NCBI GenBank assembly: GCA_947034885.2
Contig: OX344753.2
Location: 14,198,001-14,262,000, forward strand
Direction of reading: 5' to 3'
DNA from: Thuidium tamariscinum
Lineage: Eukaryota > Streptophyta > Bryopsida > Hypnales > Thuidiaceae
Length of the DNA: 64,000 nt
A program made the position numbers and the translations under genes. Positions 1-12,393 of this stretch are shown here, piece by piece; positions within the stretch are counted from its first letter, which is position 1, and each line of letters begins with the position of its first letter. A model generated the notes under the pieces. It searched no databases and was not told the DNA's origin. It was given only the letters and a program-made list of their open reading frames with translations.

Positions 1-78
1 TGTAGGAAAATGAAAGCTAAATATGGAGTAAGCTCAATAGCTCATATCTCTTCCAGTAAGCCATGTGACAGTATTTCA

Positions 79-324
79 GGGCCGGGGTGAACTGACCCCT
101 CGCTCAGCCACTCGGGAAAACGTCAAAACGCTGAAATTTTTTATTTTTTACTCCCAATATAATTTGCAAATTCTGAATTCATATTTGCAACCAGAGGTCC
201 CCAATTGACTGGGAGGGACGGACTCTCTAAATTACTCGGGCACAAAAACAGGGGGCTTTTATTTTTCCTGGCACCCCTGGAAGGACTTGGTGTGGCCGAG
301 CGAGGGGGCAGTTCACCCGGACCT
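79..324. mobile_element. MITE-like element with about 30-bp terminal inverted repeats
   Basis: The segment begins with a GC-rich run around GGGTGAACTGACCCC and ends with its imperfect reverse complement (GGGGGCAGTTCACCC). The paired arms are about 30 bp with a few mismatches and surround an AT-rich core of roughly 180 bp with no coding potential. A clear target-site duplication was not seen. The family is not recognised. It lies about 400 bp upstream of the first GDSL promoter. Confidence 0.6.
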
Positions 325-736
325 ACTTCGGAAGCAGGATTCAAGTAACTTAGTGTGTACAGAATCACACTCCCGTCCGTCGTCAATCCAGACAACCTTC
401 GGACCCATCAACAAAGTCGCAGACTCCAGCGTGGTGGACCCACAAAATAAAAGGCGCAAAAACCTGCTCCTCTAAGTGGTGTGGTCAACGTTTTCATTCG
501 CCGCTCAAATGAAAGTTCAATGATGACGAGACTGGAAACAAAACAAAAAGCTCTTTTCACTCGTTCTCCTCCCTCAATGTCGTCGAACTGACGATCACCG
601 CACTTTTTTTAACATTTAATAAAGCGACAATACCTCGACCGTATGTCACTTTGTCAACTCGGAGGATAGGACTACGTTTATCAAAGTAACCGTGTTCGCA
701 GCTGGTGCCACGGTTGGTGCTTCCAGGCTCGATGGG

Positions 737-743
737 TATAAAT
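737..743 (+). promoter_or_regulatory. TATA box of GDSL copy A
   Basis: TATAAAT lies about 270 bp upstream of the start codon of GDSL copy A. The same box in a similar context (TATAAAT next to a CACTTCAATCTCATTCAACT-like block) is found upstream of copy C. It is degenerate in fragment D and missing in copy B. Conservation between paralogues supports it as the core promoter. Confidence 0.6.
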
Positions 744-1008
744 CGGCTCCGCACTCGCACTTCAATCTCATTCAACTCTCTCCTCCAACACTCGAGCTTT
801 ATCACCGCGGACGGACCAACTGCGACTCCGGCCACCGGAATACTAGATCGATCGGTTGGGGACTCATCTCTTCTTACATGTGTGGACGGCTTCTCGGGAA
901 CTGAACAACACTGGATTGATTGAAAAGCTTTTGGAATCGAATCGAGAAACTTGCTTTGCTAGCGGGTGGATTAGAAATTTGGCTTCGGGACTGGATACGA
1001 CATCAAGA

Positions 1009-2561
1009 ATGGCGTCCACGTCGAGACTGGGGATGCTCTTCTGGGGTGTCCTCGTCGCTGCTTGCTTCCTGCAATCGATGCAAGTGGCTTCGGCCAAAGA
1101 GGCCTTGCCCGAGTGCAAGTTCCCGGCGGTGTATGCGTTCGGGGATTCGCTGACCGACACCGGAAACTCCATCGCGGCCTTCCCCAACCAGTTCGCCCAC
1201 GCCGAGCTCGATCCCCATGGCAATCTGTTTCCGGGCCATGCCGCGGATCGATACACCGACGGCAAATTGTTGCTCGACTTCCTTGGTACGAATCTGGCTC
1301 ATTCAAATTTCTATCCTGAAACCCTCAAATGAAATGCCAACTAATCCAGCATGAAATTAACTATGCATAATCCATGGCATGGAAGCTAGCCAACACCACC
1401 ATCCAAGAATTGAAGCGAATTTGCAGATTCCCAGTCACTATCAAATAGGGATTGATTTACAGTCTGTGTCATCACTACGTGATGAAATGTATTCAGTTGC
1501 CCTAGGATTAATTAATGGTTCGTCGTAGACTGTCAACTGATTGGATTTGCTGTTGGCTCTGTTAAATGGCAGCTTTCGGAGTGCGCTTGCGGCCCATCTA
1601 CCCCGTCCTGCGAGGCACGGGTGGAGTCTTCACCTACGGCACCAACTTCGCGGCTTATGGCGCGCCGGCAAGGAGCGTGAAGGTGTGGCGCAGGGACTCG
1701 GGATTCAACAGTCCGTTCTCGCTGGATGTGCAGCAGCAGTGGTACGAGCGCTACAAAGTGCGCGTGTGGTTCTACGAGAGCCCCAAATTCCACACGCCCA
1801 ATCTCAACCAAAGCCTGCCCAAGCTGGACACCGTGAGCGAGTCGTTGTTCCTGGTGTGGTCCGGCTACCAGGACTACTTCTCCAGCCTGTACGACAAGAC
1901 GCTCACTCCGCGCCAGACGCGCTACATCGTGCCCAAGGTGGTGGAAGCCATTGAAACGCACATCAAGGCGCTGCTCACGCCCGTGCTGTACACGCCTCCG
2001 GCGACGGCCACGCTGCAGATGCCCACGGCTCGCACCATATTGGTGGTGAACTTGCCTCCCTTGGGCTGCATGCCTGCCATGCTGTCGATGTATGGGGGCC
2101 CGCACGCCAAGTACGACAGCCATGGCTGCCTGAGCGACCTCAACAAGATCTCGCACCACCACAACCAGCTGCTGGGCGAGAAGATGGAGGAGCTGCGGGC
2201 CAAGTACCCGCAGGCGCAGCTGGTGTATGGCGACGCTCACGGCGTGTTCACGGACATCCTGAAGGAGCCGAAGAAGTACAACGTAACGGCGCCGCTGCAG
2301 GCCTGCTGCGGAGCGGGTGGTGCATACAACTTCAACAAGGAGGTGACTTGCGGGCACTCGGGCCTGGTGGACAACCAGTTCGTGAATTTGACGTCGTCGT
2401 TCTGCAAGGATCCCGCGGCGCATCTGAGCTGGGACGGCATCCACACATCCAACACGTTCAACAAGGCCGCCGTGACGGCTTTCTTGCTGGGCAAGCACAT
2501 CACTCCCAAGGGCGGGCTCAACTGCTCCCCCGACTTCTCGCACTTTGATGACCCCCAGTAA
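1009..2561 (+). CDS. Secreted GDSL esterase/lipase, copy A (two exons)
   Basis: Exons are 1009-1285 and 1573-2561. The GT-AG intron of 287 bp splits an Ala codon, giving 421 residues. The start was chosen at MASTSRLG because it begins a clean signal peptide (cut near residue 29, QVASA/KEALP). Block I is FGDSLTDTGN with nucleophile Ser47. The block V catalytic pair is Asp380 and His383 in SWDGIHTS, and a conserved VVNLPPLGCMPA segment lies between. Block III reads WSGYQDY (residues 188-194): the Asn expected in GxND, an oxyanion-hole residue in the SGNH fold, is Gln. GDSL enzymes hydrolyse lipids, wax or cutin esters and acylated sugars in the wall or apoplast; the substrate here is unknown. 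Copies B and C are near-identical paralogues and the family is plainly intact. The intron 5' end could be misread as coding for a few residues. Confidence 0.93.
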
Positions 2562-5500
2562 TTAGTTCAGTCCAGAGGGGGCTCCGTTGGCCACATGTAC
2601 AGTATGGTGGCTCCGATCCCATTACTTCGAATGATCGAGCAGCTTCACTTGTAGAATAGTGCTTTAATGGTTAGTGATTCCACATTCTTGTTGAGATTGA
2701 TCTCAACGCAGCAGCATTCTTATTCTTGATGAATTTCGTTGGAATCGAAATTCGTTAATAATTTCGTGGATCCTGAAGTTGGGTTCACTTCAATTCGCAA
2801 TTTTGCTCATCTGTTCATGGTGCTCGTCCGAGTAAATTTCATCGATTACTCAATCATTGAACACGGCGTCTGTCACGGATTGTATTGGTGGGCAAGGACA
2901 TGAGCACATAGATGAGATCTTTAACGCCAAGGGATATGCACACCGACCCACGGCGACGCCTATGATATGTACGTTTTAGCATCTTATTGGACCTGCAAAT
3001 TATAATTCCAAGCCTCCCTAGATTCCCATCGTTATATATCTTTTGCAGTGCTGAAGTGTGGTCATTTAATTTATTCATTGACACAATGCAGAGAGTGAAA
3101 TTTGCGACATTCAATTAATTGCACGACGCTTTAAACACGAGGACTGGTGTAGATCTAAGTGTCCTGCCGGGCGTTTTAGGACGTCTCAATTTCGTGAATT
3201 TCTGCCAATTTTATTACACGAATTTGACTTTAGCTAGATTGGAGGTTGCAAGTCAAAGGACTTCTATGGCTATGAACATCCATTCCGTATATACGGCTGG
3301 TGATATCTAGTCTAGTCGACCCCGCATGCATGCAGGGCGAAGTTCAAATGATGTTTCAAGTTGGAGCGACTATGGAGTATACGATCGTGCTTTCTGTTCA
3401 ACGTACTATCATATCAACTGCTCCTTGAGTCGATTCTCACACCTAGTAAGTTTATTTCACAATCTTGTTAAGATTGCTGAGTGGGGCATTACGCAAGGTG
3501 CGCTTCGTTTTTCATGAGTAGAATTAGGGTTTCTGCCGGCCGGTTCAGGGGTTTATTTGAGGAGCTGCTTGTGGAGGATGTCCGGGGCTCCGTGATGTGA
3601 GGACGTGTACTCTCGACTTTCTCGCCTAATACGTACTTGGCTAGCAATGACGACACAATCCAAGACTCACCGCAGTAGTCATGCATTTGAGCATTTCTGG
3701 AGATGGATGAGAAGGAAAGACCAACGGGAATGACGAGGAGCAGTGTGCACATTAGAGAGCGATCTAGGCCATTAGGGTTAAATTATGTGCAAACAATTTA
3801 ACCAGTGATGTGAGAGTGTAACCCCATAATGGAAGAGATGTATCGATAGATGTGATCAACTGATGACAGTCCTTAAGCTAAACTGAGTGATAATATGTCA
3901 TTCTTCCATAACAGGCGCCCAGTCATGTTGAGCTTGATGCCTTGATCTCATGGGATCGTTTGGATTGCGACTAATAAGCTAACTTTAGGCCCTTGATCAA
4001 AACTACAAACCGGCTATAGGGAACCAGATGAAATTGTAATTTTCTTTTGAATATATACCTACCGCACTCTGTTAATATTTGCGAGTGTTCTTGGTCTGAC
4101 AAGGCGATGATTCTAGAATTTGGCACTCTTTCAGGCGACAATTTGAAACCGTAGATCTCTGCCGCCAGTCCTAATAGTTTTGGCTCCGATGTTCAACACA
4201 TTCACGGTTCGAAACGACATTGTGACGAATATGGTATTAGCCAAGCTGGATTGTATTCGTGACGATCGGAATTCCACTCCGACCACTGATTCGATGGCAC
4301 TGTTCCAGTAAGAATGGGGATCTCATGGTTGATTTAGGGACTGAAGTTTACCGTATATATGTCTCAGAGTGTTCGATCATAAAGAGAACAAATGGAGAAC
4401 TTCAGGAGAACCAAATTATGGAATATTAGTTAGCAACTCCATCCAAACTCCATTAGAACCTCCGTTATGGGAAGACATTAGAAAAGATGTAGAAACATTA
4501 ATAGAAATTTTTTTACGCAAAAATCATTAGAACTCCATTGGAAACACCATGAGAAGGAATGTCCATGTACGTTGTTTTGGTCTTGTCTTCAGAAAAAGTG
4601 GAACTCAAGCTTCTGAATCTATCTGTGGGAATCTGCGAGAGCAGCCTCCTTAGGGAGCAGGTTCGATCTGGATCTCCATCCCAAGCTTTGATTTGATCAA
4701 AGCTTTTCAGTGCTTGTCCTGGTGATAGATAGAGGAGGCGTGCACATCAACTTGCTAAATGTCGGATAACCGTTATATATATGTACTGGAAGTTTAATGA
4801 TGAAGAGAAGTGCTAATGCTCACGAAGTATTTGCGACATTGCTATTCTGGGGAATTTGGGGATCATGCACTCACTCCACTCAGGGCTCATGCAAAATCCC
4901 AATACTCACCATGGCAACTTCATCAACCATTTCGGAAATTATCCAATATACCCGGTTTATTCACACGAAAGGAACTGAAAGCGTGGTCATCGAGCTGGCT
5001 GAGATGACTCACTTCAGTCCGGTGCATGCATGCATGCATGCCATTGCAGGCTTAGTTCGTCAAGCTCCGACAAATAATCCCTGCTACTATCCAAGTTAAC
5101 TCTCAGCGAGCCAGGACTATCCTCTCGATCAACTCCCATAAGCCTACGTACTGACGTGCAGCTACTTAACTAAGACATGTAGTTATTAAAAGTCGGACTA
5201 GCTCCACGAATCCCAATCGCACCCATCCCCCTCGAAGGGCTCGGCAACCTCCATCCTGACCACCTAGTCAGTCGATATATCTGTAGACAGAGGTCGTCCA
5301 TGCCGCGGCAGTTGGGATGAAATGGACGGATTCAAACACAGTGCAGAGTAAACACCACACGAACACTGGAAGACGACGAAATCACGAGGAAAGAACACAC
5401 ATGCATCACACACGCTGAACGCACATAATTGAATATATCAAGATTCCCCACTCGATCCCGCCACACGAATGTACGTACGTACGCGCTGCAGGATGCAAAT

Positions 5501-5642
5501 CATGCAACGAGCCTTGTTGCTGCTGATTCATGTAATTTCCGATCCATCCCCCGGCCAGAAGGCAGCCCCAGACATGCACAAAGAGATGCAGACCCTGAAG
5601 AGTGTATTCGATCAGCAGCCAGCGGGGCCTAGAACTTCTCGT
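2562..5642. other. Gene-free interval with duplicated GDSL 3' flank
   Basis: About 2562-3250 is the 3' flank of GDSL copy A and is recognisably repeated, inverted, downstream of copy B (about 12590-13307) and in part downstream of copy C (about 47000-47372). It therefore marks the extent of the duplicated unit. The rest, to the 3' end of the BURP gene, is moderately AT-rich spacer. It includes a short (CATG)n tract near 5023-5042. No credible reading frame was found. Confidence 0.6.
4241..4965 (+). repeat. Diverged intergenic duplicate of 21.4-21.7 kb
   Basis: Two stretches here match the 21.4-21.7 kb region. The part at 4257-4350 (GTGACGATC..GAATTC..TCCG.CCACTGATTC) resembles 21577-21670 in the same orientation. 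The part at about 4905-4960 (GGCAACTTCATCAACCATTT) resembles 21395-21450 in the opposite orientation. They are non-coding and old, and look like remnants of a rearranged segmental duplication. Confidence 0.45.
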
Positions 5643-7077
5643 TCACCCCATCTGAACGTCAGTGTCGCCAGTGGTGGGGACGAACACAAGGTCCGAATCG
5701 ACGAGCCAGTGACAGGCTTCGTCCCCGCGCGGAATGTTGAGCGCGTTGAAGGCCGGGTGGGTGCTGAGCCACAGCGAAGTGTCTATGTGGCACACGCCCA
5801 CGGCCTGGATGTCGGCGTTGGAGGCGCTCGGCTGGAGCGTGGCGGTGATCACTTTGGTGCCCGTCACGCGGTGGCAGTAGTAAAGGGCCGACGGAAAGTT
5901 CACGACGTGGCACACCACGATCTTCTGGCCCTCGGCCACAGAGCCTTTGTGGAAGTTCGTGATGGTGACGGGTGCCTTCGAGTTCGTGGCGCCGGTGGCG
6001 AGCGCCGGCGTGTTGCTGGTGGACAACACCTTCACCTTGGAGCCCAGTTCGGACGACACGAACTTGGCCACGGCGTCACTGGAGGCGGCGCAGCTCATCT
6101 CCTCTCCCGGCAGTGCCCCGTAGCCGCACAAGTATGCGGCGGTGGCGGTGGCCGTGGCCAGGTCGCTGTTGGGAGCCACGCCGAAGTGCCGCACGAGCGC
6201 CGCGGCGTTGGAGGAGGTGATTGCGGGCAACTGGGTGGCGGACGCCGCTGTTAGGAAGGTCCGCTTGGGGGCGTCGTTGCGGAGGTTTGCGTCAAGTGTC
6301 ATCGTGCCACCCACCACCAGCGCGGACTCCAGGAAAAAGTCCTTGTGCATGTCATTGATGGTGCTGATCGAGTGGTCTCGCTGGACGCCGGAGGCCTTAG
6401 AGGATGCGAGCTGCAGGGTGCTCTCGGTGCACACCAGACCGTTGGAGCTGCAAATTGCAGCTACTTTGGCAGCGTCTGTTCGATCGGCGGTGGAGACGGG
6501 CCTCGCTCCAGTCACCTGCGAGTGTATGAGAATGAACATCGCGATTGGTCAGTGAAATGGAATACACGGACGTCAAATGAGTTGGCTTCACGAGTCAATC
6601 AGTCGATTGACTAGGGGCTTACTTTTAATTCCTGTAAACATCTCCACCAGTTGTTAATGACCCCAAGCGTACAATCATGCATGGCACATGCCAGTGAGAG
6701 CAATTAAATCGACTGAACAAACTCACGATATGACTGGTTCGTGAAAGATCAGTTTAGTTTCCTCTACAATTGGTCAATCGAGAACATGCATGGCTTGCTA
6801 GCTACGTGAAATGAGAGCATGCAGCTACCATCTGAACCCTCAAGAGCATGCAAGGTGCAGCTAGCTACTCATCAATTAAGTAACAGGCATGCATGAATCC
6901 TAGCAAGTTAAAACTCCTACAAGTCAAAGACTGGGACAAAATTAATTAAACGAATTCAAATGATCGACTATGGTATGGTATTCATTGCATGATCGACTAG
7001 TCAGTACTTACAGTCGTGACCGCGGCCATGATGAAGAGCGTTCGCAAGACGACCATCAAGCTCCACTGCTCCGCCAT
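5643..7077 (-). CDS. BURP-domain secreted protein (two exons)
   Basis: Exon 1 is 7012-7077 and encodes a 22-residue signal segment (MAEQWSLMVVLRTLFIMAA). Exon 2 is 5643-6515. The intron has a GTAAGT donor and CAG acceptor, both in phase 0, giving 312 residues. The C-terminal half is a BURP domain. It opens with FFLESALVVGGTMTL and carries four Cys-His pairs spaced CH-X10-CH-X26-CH-X24-CH (first pair in VVCHVVNFPS, last in DEACHWLV), close to the family rule CHX10CHX25-27CHX25-26CH. BURP proteins are plant-specific secreted or wall-associated proteins linked to development and stress; some have polygalacturonase-subunit or cyclopeptide-forming roles. The short variable region between signal and domain lacks clear repeats, so the subfamily is not assigned. 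The catalytic or structural Cys-His pattern is complete and the gene looks intact. Confidence 0.92.
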
Positions 7078-7267
7078 GCTGGGGATGAAGGACCGAAACG
7101 ATCGGTGTATGAAGCAGCAACAGACGAGGAATGATCGAAGGCAAGCAGACTGAAGCGCACACCGACCAAGTCAGTGCACTAAGAAGAAGAGTAGAAGACT
7201 AGTGATCGAAGATAGTGGATATGCAATGGAGGAAGGCAATATGTTTGGGAATGCAGCGAGGCCCTGA

Positions 7268-7275
7268 ATTTATAG
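7268..7275 (-). promoter_or_regulatory. Probable TATA box of the BURP gene
   Basis: The minus strand reads CTATAAAT about 190 bp upstream of the BURP start codon, a normal plant TATA-to-ATG distance. No other TATA-like site is as well placed. Confidence 0.5.
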
Positions 7276-7329
7276 GTAACTTGATTGACCGCCCTCGTTT
7301 TTTTTATTCATAATTGTTTAGATCTCATT

Positions 7330-8722
7330 TCTCTCAAGTGGCTTACTCTTAGCTAGCTCGACCTACCAGCTTGTCAAGGTCGTCCTGGCTTTCGGAATGG
7401 ATCATTCATGCCCGCCCCCACTAGCTAGCGTGATGCGTCCTTCCTTACCTTGCAGGCGTTTGGTTTCAAGATCATGCACGGATCGTTGATCGATGATTCT
7501 GGGCCAGCCCTGGCTCGCTTAATTGGACCAGTTCCAAATTGACAACGACTCTATCTGGGAACGATCTGTTAGTAGCGAGCTGAGTGCCTGGACCCCAGGA
7601 GTTTGATTGCTGCGCAGGCACGATAGAATCGCATCGTGGTGTAGCTAAAGAAGCAACCCCCTTGCGCCTGCTGCCTGGAAGGTTGTCCCCATGAAAGTGA
7701 CCTTGATGCATTTATTTTTCCACTGCATGCCACTGGACGTGGGTCATGGGGAGCAGCCACCCACTTGCTGTTCCTAATGTGAGTTCTGGCCGACCTGTCT
7801 CAGTTTCGAATCTTCCTGCTTGACTCTTTGGGCTTGGCTGCTTGGGATATTATCCATTTGTGACCTGGCTGAGCTGGGCATAGAGTTTTACCCTTAGTTT
7901 GAAATTACTTTGAATTCACGGCTCGCTCCCTGATGGAGGTAGAAACGCCCAATCGATCACTTCATGTCTAGCAAGCTGCAGGACCACACAATTTGTCTTG
8001 CACGGACGGATCAGAGCACTGAGTGACTCTTTTTTTCGTCCAAATACATAGAATCCGCCAGCTATGGTGACTAATGACTGCCAAAATTCAATTTGATGTC
8101 GACGTTAAGGTGGCCACACAGTCACACACTGGCATACGCACATGTATGTATTTTTCGCTGTAGATAGATAATTATTTCGATCGGACGGATCAAAAGTCAC
8201 GCTTGGGTTTACGGAGTAACTTGCCATGGTCAGCAGTCAGCTACTCGCCTACTCCGCTAGAAAAATTGTTCAATTGGATAATCCGATTCCCAGGCTAAAA
8301 CACATACATAGCCAGGTAGCTTCTGTTTCATTTTTTGGAATGCTAAACGAGTTATGGCTCATGTATGTTCAGTCCGTGACACTCCAAATGGCCCATTCGA
8401 TCAAACCCCATGTCCCCAGTTCCCCACCCGAGGTCCAGATTAGCAAAACTTGGATTGGATTGGATTTCACGTAGTTACGGGTGTTGCAAACACTCACGCA
8501 GCAGTGCACTACTAATGTACCAACAACTCGATCGACTAACAGCCGAGACGGTCTCAAGCAAACTTCTACACCCGAAATGAAATCCGAAATCCAATTAATT
8601 AAGATGTGCATATGATCAAAAAAACATCTGAATGATCGTCTGTGAGTTCACTCGATACTTGAGGTAAATATAATTAATTAATTAATGTGCGTATTGGATA
8701 CCTTTGCGCATCATTTGGCTGG
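7330..8722. other. Gene-free interval upstream of the BURP gene
   Basis: The sequence is mixed-composition spacer with scattered CATGCATG and GATCGATC words and a short TAAT microsatellite at 8671-8686. Reading frames present are short, without recognisable domains, and overlap one another on both strands. I see nothing else in it. Confidence 0.5.
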
Positions 8723-9454
8723 GGGGCAATTGCATGAAACACTTGTACTATTTTTCGTCACATATCTCTTGCTGATCTCTTTTTTGACCATAACTTTTGC
8801 ATTTTTGCTCCAAATGACTTGAGATTTCTAGAGAAGGTACTCATAACTATCATACAGCTTACATGAATTTTTGATAATTTCAAAAATAATTTGATACAAA
8901 AATAGTACTAGTGATTGAATGTCACATATGACAATTTGGAGGTTTTTAGTACTATGGAATATTTTTTTTTAATTATTTTGAGATGAAATTTGGATGAGAT
9001 GTTCTTCTAATAGACTTCTAGCTTTCTACACAAGGATTTTCAAAAATAGTTAATTTTATGTCATGTGGAGGTCTACAAAGAGAGCTTCATTCTGCTTGTA
9101 TTTTGAAACATATAAAATATTATTTTGGTAGGTTCTTTGGTGAATGACCATCTCCATAAAGTTGTTACAAATGGACACTTTTTATTTTTTGTATTTACTT
9201 ATTTTTACTATTTTTCCCTAATTAAAAGATGAAGGTATATATTTTCTTGAGGTTTGGCACTTTTCCAGTTCTCCTACTTAGAAAATTTTCTTATACAATT
9301 CCTTTTGTAGTTACCTTTGTCTTAAAGGTGTATACATAAGTCATATTTTTAAAAAATTTTAAAAATTAATTTTCTAATTAAATAGTACTCCAGAAAAAGT
9401 CAGGAGTACTATTGCAAAACGCAACAAATAGTACAGGTCTTTCGTGCAATCACC
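8723..9454. mobile_element. Copy 1 of the GCAAGAAACACTTGTAC MITE family
   Basis: The element is about 730 bp of AT-rich non-coding DNA. The left end carries ATGAAACACTTGTACTATTT and the right end its imperfect reverse complement (AAATAGTACAGGTCTTTCGT). The interior (CTGATCT..TTTGACCATAACTTTTGCAT, then CAAATGACTTGAGATTTCTA) is shared in order with the copies near 15.4, 19.5 and 60.9 kb. It encodes nothing and is a non-autonomous DNA transposon. Confidence 0.75.
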
Positions 9455-10329
9455 TTGGGCGAAGACGCAAGCATTTCGATCAATGATAACTGTAGCATTG
9501 TTCGAGGGCGTTCGAATATATTTAGATGTGCTGAATCATCTTCAACTTCTAGCTGATTGATTCAGGCACTACCGTAGTTCTTGGCCGTGTAGCCCCCGGT
9601 CAGTCCCGAGGGCTTGAAAACATTCGAAACGCATGTCAGGGGGCGTCCTACTGCGGTCCCCTTCTGTTTGATAAAAACTCATTCAAGTGATTATTTATTT
9701 CCATTCTCTGTGATTGAGAGTGGTGTGGTTGGGTGAAATTTACTTCCCATTGTTGAGTGAGTGCTATATTGCTATTTAATTGATCAAACAATCGCTTATA
9801 CAACATGCTCAAATGGAAATCACCCATGCACAAATTCAAAATCTTGGTTGAATGTTGGTCACCAAATTAATTAAATGATTATTGTAAGGATTGCACACCA
9901 TTTACATATATTGTAAATTTGCACATGAATTACTTTTATCTTTTAGATTTTAGATTTTATGGTCCCCAAAATTCTATAACTATGTTTGATCAAACACCAC
10001 TCCAAGACTGTTATTTCTAAATTGCAAAGAGCAAAACTTTGAAACATTTGTTTCTTTCAACACTAGGATTTTCTTAGGGTAAGCAATTGTGTTTGTCAAG
10101 CCATAATCACTCCCTTAGTAAACAACATCTCATCTGAAAAATCCAAACAAGAATCAAACATTGCTTCAATTAATGTTCTCAAATTTGTTCTCATATAAGA
10201 AGGCATCCTCCGATACTCCTATAATCTTGAGTCATAGTGGTAGAGGGGGAGAAGATTTGAAAATTGTATGAAAGTTCTAAACCTTAACCTCTAAAGTACA
10301 GTGGGGTACCAATCAAAATGTCGTTTTTG
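9455..10329. other. AT-rich spacer
   Basis: No gene, RNA or element could be supported. A small hairpin-like CCCCGGTCAGTCCCGAGGG lies near 9595-9613. The remainder is AT-rich and unstructured. Confidence 0.4.
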
Positions 10330-11050
10330 AATTCGCAATGAGAAAAATTTCAGTACTGCCAACTTTGAAAGCCTACCGAGAGCTCAGAAATTGATATTTT
10401 ACCACGAAATTTGTACCACAACATCATCTTTAAAAGTTTAAGTTAATTATATGTATGCCAAATTTCAAGGCCAAAAGATTCACCGAAAAAAAGTTATTCA
10501 AAATCTACCAACATGGGTAGTGGTGAAAAATATAAATTCACTACTTTCAACTTTGACACCTTCCTAAGGATTGAGTTTTTTTTCTTTTTCTATGAAATTT
10601 TTGTCATGAAACAATCTCTATGTTTTTAATATGTATAAAAAATTTCAAGGTAAAAAAATTTGCTTTTAAGAAGATATTTGAAATCTCCCAACATGTGTAG
10701 TTTTGAGAAAATTTTCACAATTGCCAACTTTGACACCTTCCCAAGGGCTGAAAAATTGGTTTCTTACCATGAATTTTTTTGTGAAGTCATCTCTATGTTG
10801 ATAATATGTGCTATAAATTTCAAATTCAAAAGAATTACCAAAAAAAAGATATACAAAATCTCCCAACATGTGTAGTTGTGAGGAGGAGTTTTTGAGCCCT
10901 TAGTATAGTGTTATTTTGTGGAGCAAAGTTTGACACGAATGTAAAAACTCAACCTCACAACTACACATGTTGAGAGATTTTGAATATCTTTTTTTGGGTA
11001 AGTGTTTTGAACTTGAAATCTAGAACATATATTATCAACATAAAGTTCAA
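10330..11050. repeat. Three tandem units of about 178 bp followed by an inverted copy
   Basis: Units end in AACATGNGTAGTNNTGA near 10510, 10690 and 10866, a period of 175-180 bp. They share CCAACTTTGACACCTTCC near their starts and AATATGTNNNNNAAATTTCAA in the middle. At 10950-11045 the final part of the third unit returns on the opposite strand (ACTACACATGTTGAGAGATT). This makes an imperfect hairpin with a loop of roughly 70 bp. The block is non-coding. It may be the terminal part of an unrecognised element. Confidence 0.65.
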
Positions 11051-12063
11051 CTTTGGTGAAATAAACAAATTTGTGTAGAGAACCTTGGCGAAATGGTATG
11101 GAACATGGAGGTGTACTGGGCGACAAAAAGGTAACGAGGCATTAGATCGATGCAGTCTGCAAATGACAGATTTGAAGAAAGAAGTCTCAAACTCTAAATA
11201 AGAATCATTGAGGAAACTCACAAAATATGCCGTGATCTAAATCTGCACCCACCCCAAACCCCCTCCGATGCTCAAGTCAAGAAATTTCTAATGGCACTTC
11301 AACTCCATTGCACTTGTATGTTAGTTTAGAGGAATGCAAATGTAAGAGAATCATGACGAGCAATTAACAAGGGAACACCATATTCTTTTCAGTTTAAGGT
11401 CACATCCACACACACAGAACTTCCAATGTCAAATGTCCATAAACTGCCTTTGCAAGTGTAGTTTAGGAACTTACAGTCAATTTGAGAATTATAGGGGGGG
11501 CTGAATCGCATTTGCAACATCCGTAAACATCTTCTGTCAGAGGAAAGCTACGTTATCTGCACACAACATGAAACTAGGTCCACATTCACCTGCACCCCCA
11601 AAAAAAACCCCTCCAATGCTACAGTAAGAAACCTAGTCGGATGAAGATATAAACATGAGAGAAGACACATATGGAAGAAAAACAACTTATATACATGTGG
11701 AGTGTTACCTTCACAAACGCAACATACAAACATATAAGCCCTTCCAACTTCCAAAACTTACAGATGACATTATACAACACATATTCCAACAGAGAACCTT
11801 GCATTGCCATGCACTTGTATAGAAGATACTTCAAGTGATATGTAAACAATACTTTGAAAAAAACTGTGAACTTGAGTCACAGAAAGGGAAAGACATATGT
11901 GTGCTGGAATAAAGTTAAAATTCACCAGCCTTAATATCCTACAAAAAAAAACTAATACCAGCCAAGACGTAGCTACTAGCTAAAACCTCCAACTACTTGC
12001 TGCCTGCACACAAAATCTAAACTACAACATGATTGCTACAGCCATCACATTGCTTTAGTGTAA
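11051..12063. other. Spacer next to the hAT remnant with a faint duplicated segment
   Basis: Two loosely similar stretches (CTGCACCCACCCCAAACCCC near 11247 and CTGCACCCCCAAAAAAAACC near 11589), each followed by CTCC.ATGCT, suggest an old 340-bp duplication. No coding capacity is convincing. The interval probably belongs to the 3' portion of the hAT element that follows. Confidence 0.4.
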
Positions 12064-12393
12064 CTAAACACTTGACAAATACCTGCCGCGAGCTCCAGCA
12101 ACGAACCAATCGTCGAACACCTTTTGATAAGGAAAGTTTTCAAGCGTGAAAACTCATTGAGAGAACATTCCGACCACTACCTGCAGATTCTCCTCTAGAT
12201 TGTTACGGAGCTTGGATTTAAGGAATCCAACACTTGAAAACAGTCTCTCGTCTTCTACAGACCCCAAGACGTGTACTACGGCCATCTCCGCAAGCTTCAG
12301 AAACTCACCAAAATTCTGTGTCAAAGTATTGCTGCTATCGAGGACACGCCAAATCAACTGTTTGGTAAACTCAACTGATTGAAGATTGATGAT
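12064..12393 (-). pseudogene. hAT transposase, C-terminal dimerisation region only
   Basis: The minus strand encodes a stretch with FLKLAEMAVVHVLGSVEDER, then LFSSVGFLKSKLRNNLEENL and MFSQ, the typical end of plant hAT transposases (the hAT C-terminal dimerisation domain, with SVEDERLFS as its hallmark). After one in-frame TGA at 12154-12156, where family members usually have Arg, the frame continues with VFTLENFPYQKVFDDWF up to a TAG at 12064-12066. CGA to TGA is the change expected from deamination of methylated CpG. The N-terminal zinc finger and catalytic residues are absent, so this is a dead fragment of a plain DNA transposon. Confidence 0.8.

Noticed and set aside
1533-2543. A 336-codon minus-strand frame over GDSL copy A (and counterparts over B and C)
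   Set aside because: Antisense shadow of a GC-rich exon. It is Arg/His/Val-rich with no domain, while the sense strand has the GDSL motifs.
5469-6254. A 261-codon plus-strand frame opposite the BURP gene
   Set aside because: Shadow frame rich in Gly, Arg and His. The minus strand has the complete Cys-His pattern and a matched signal exon.
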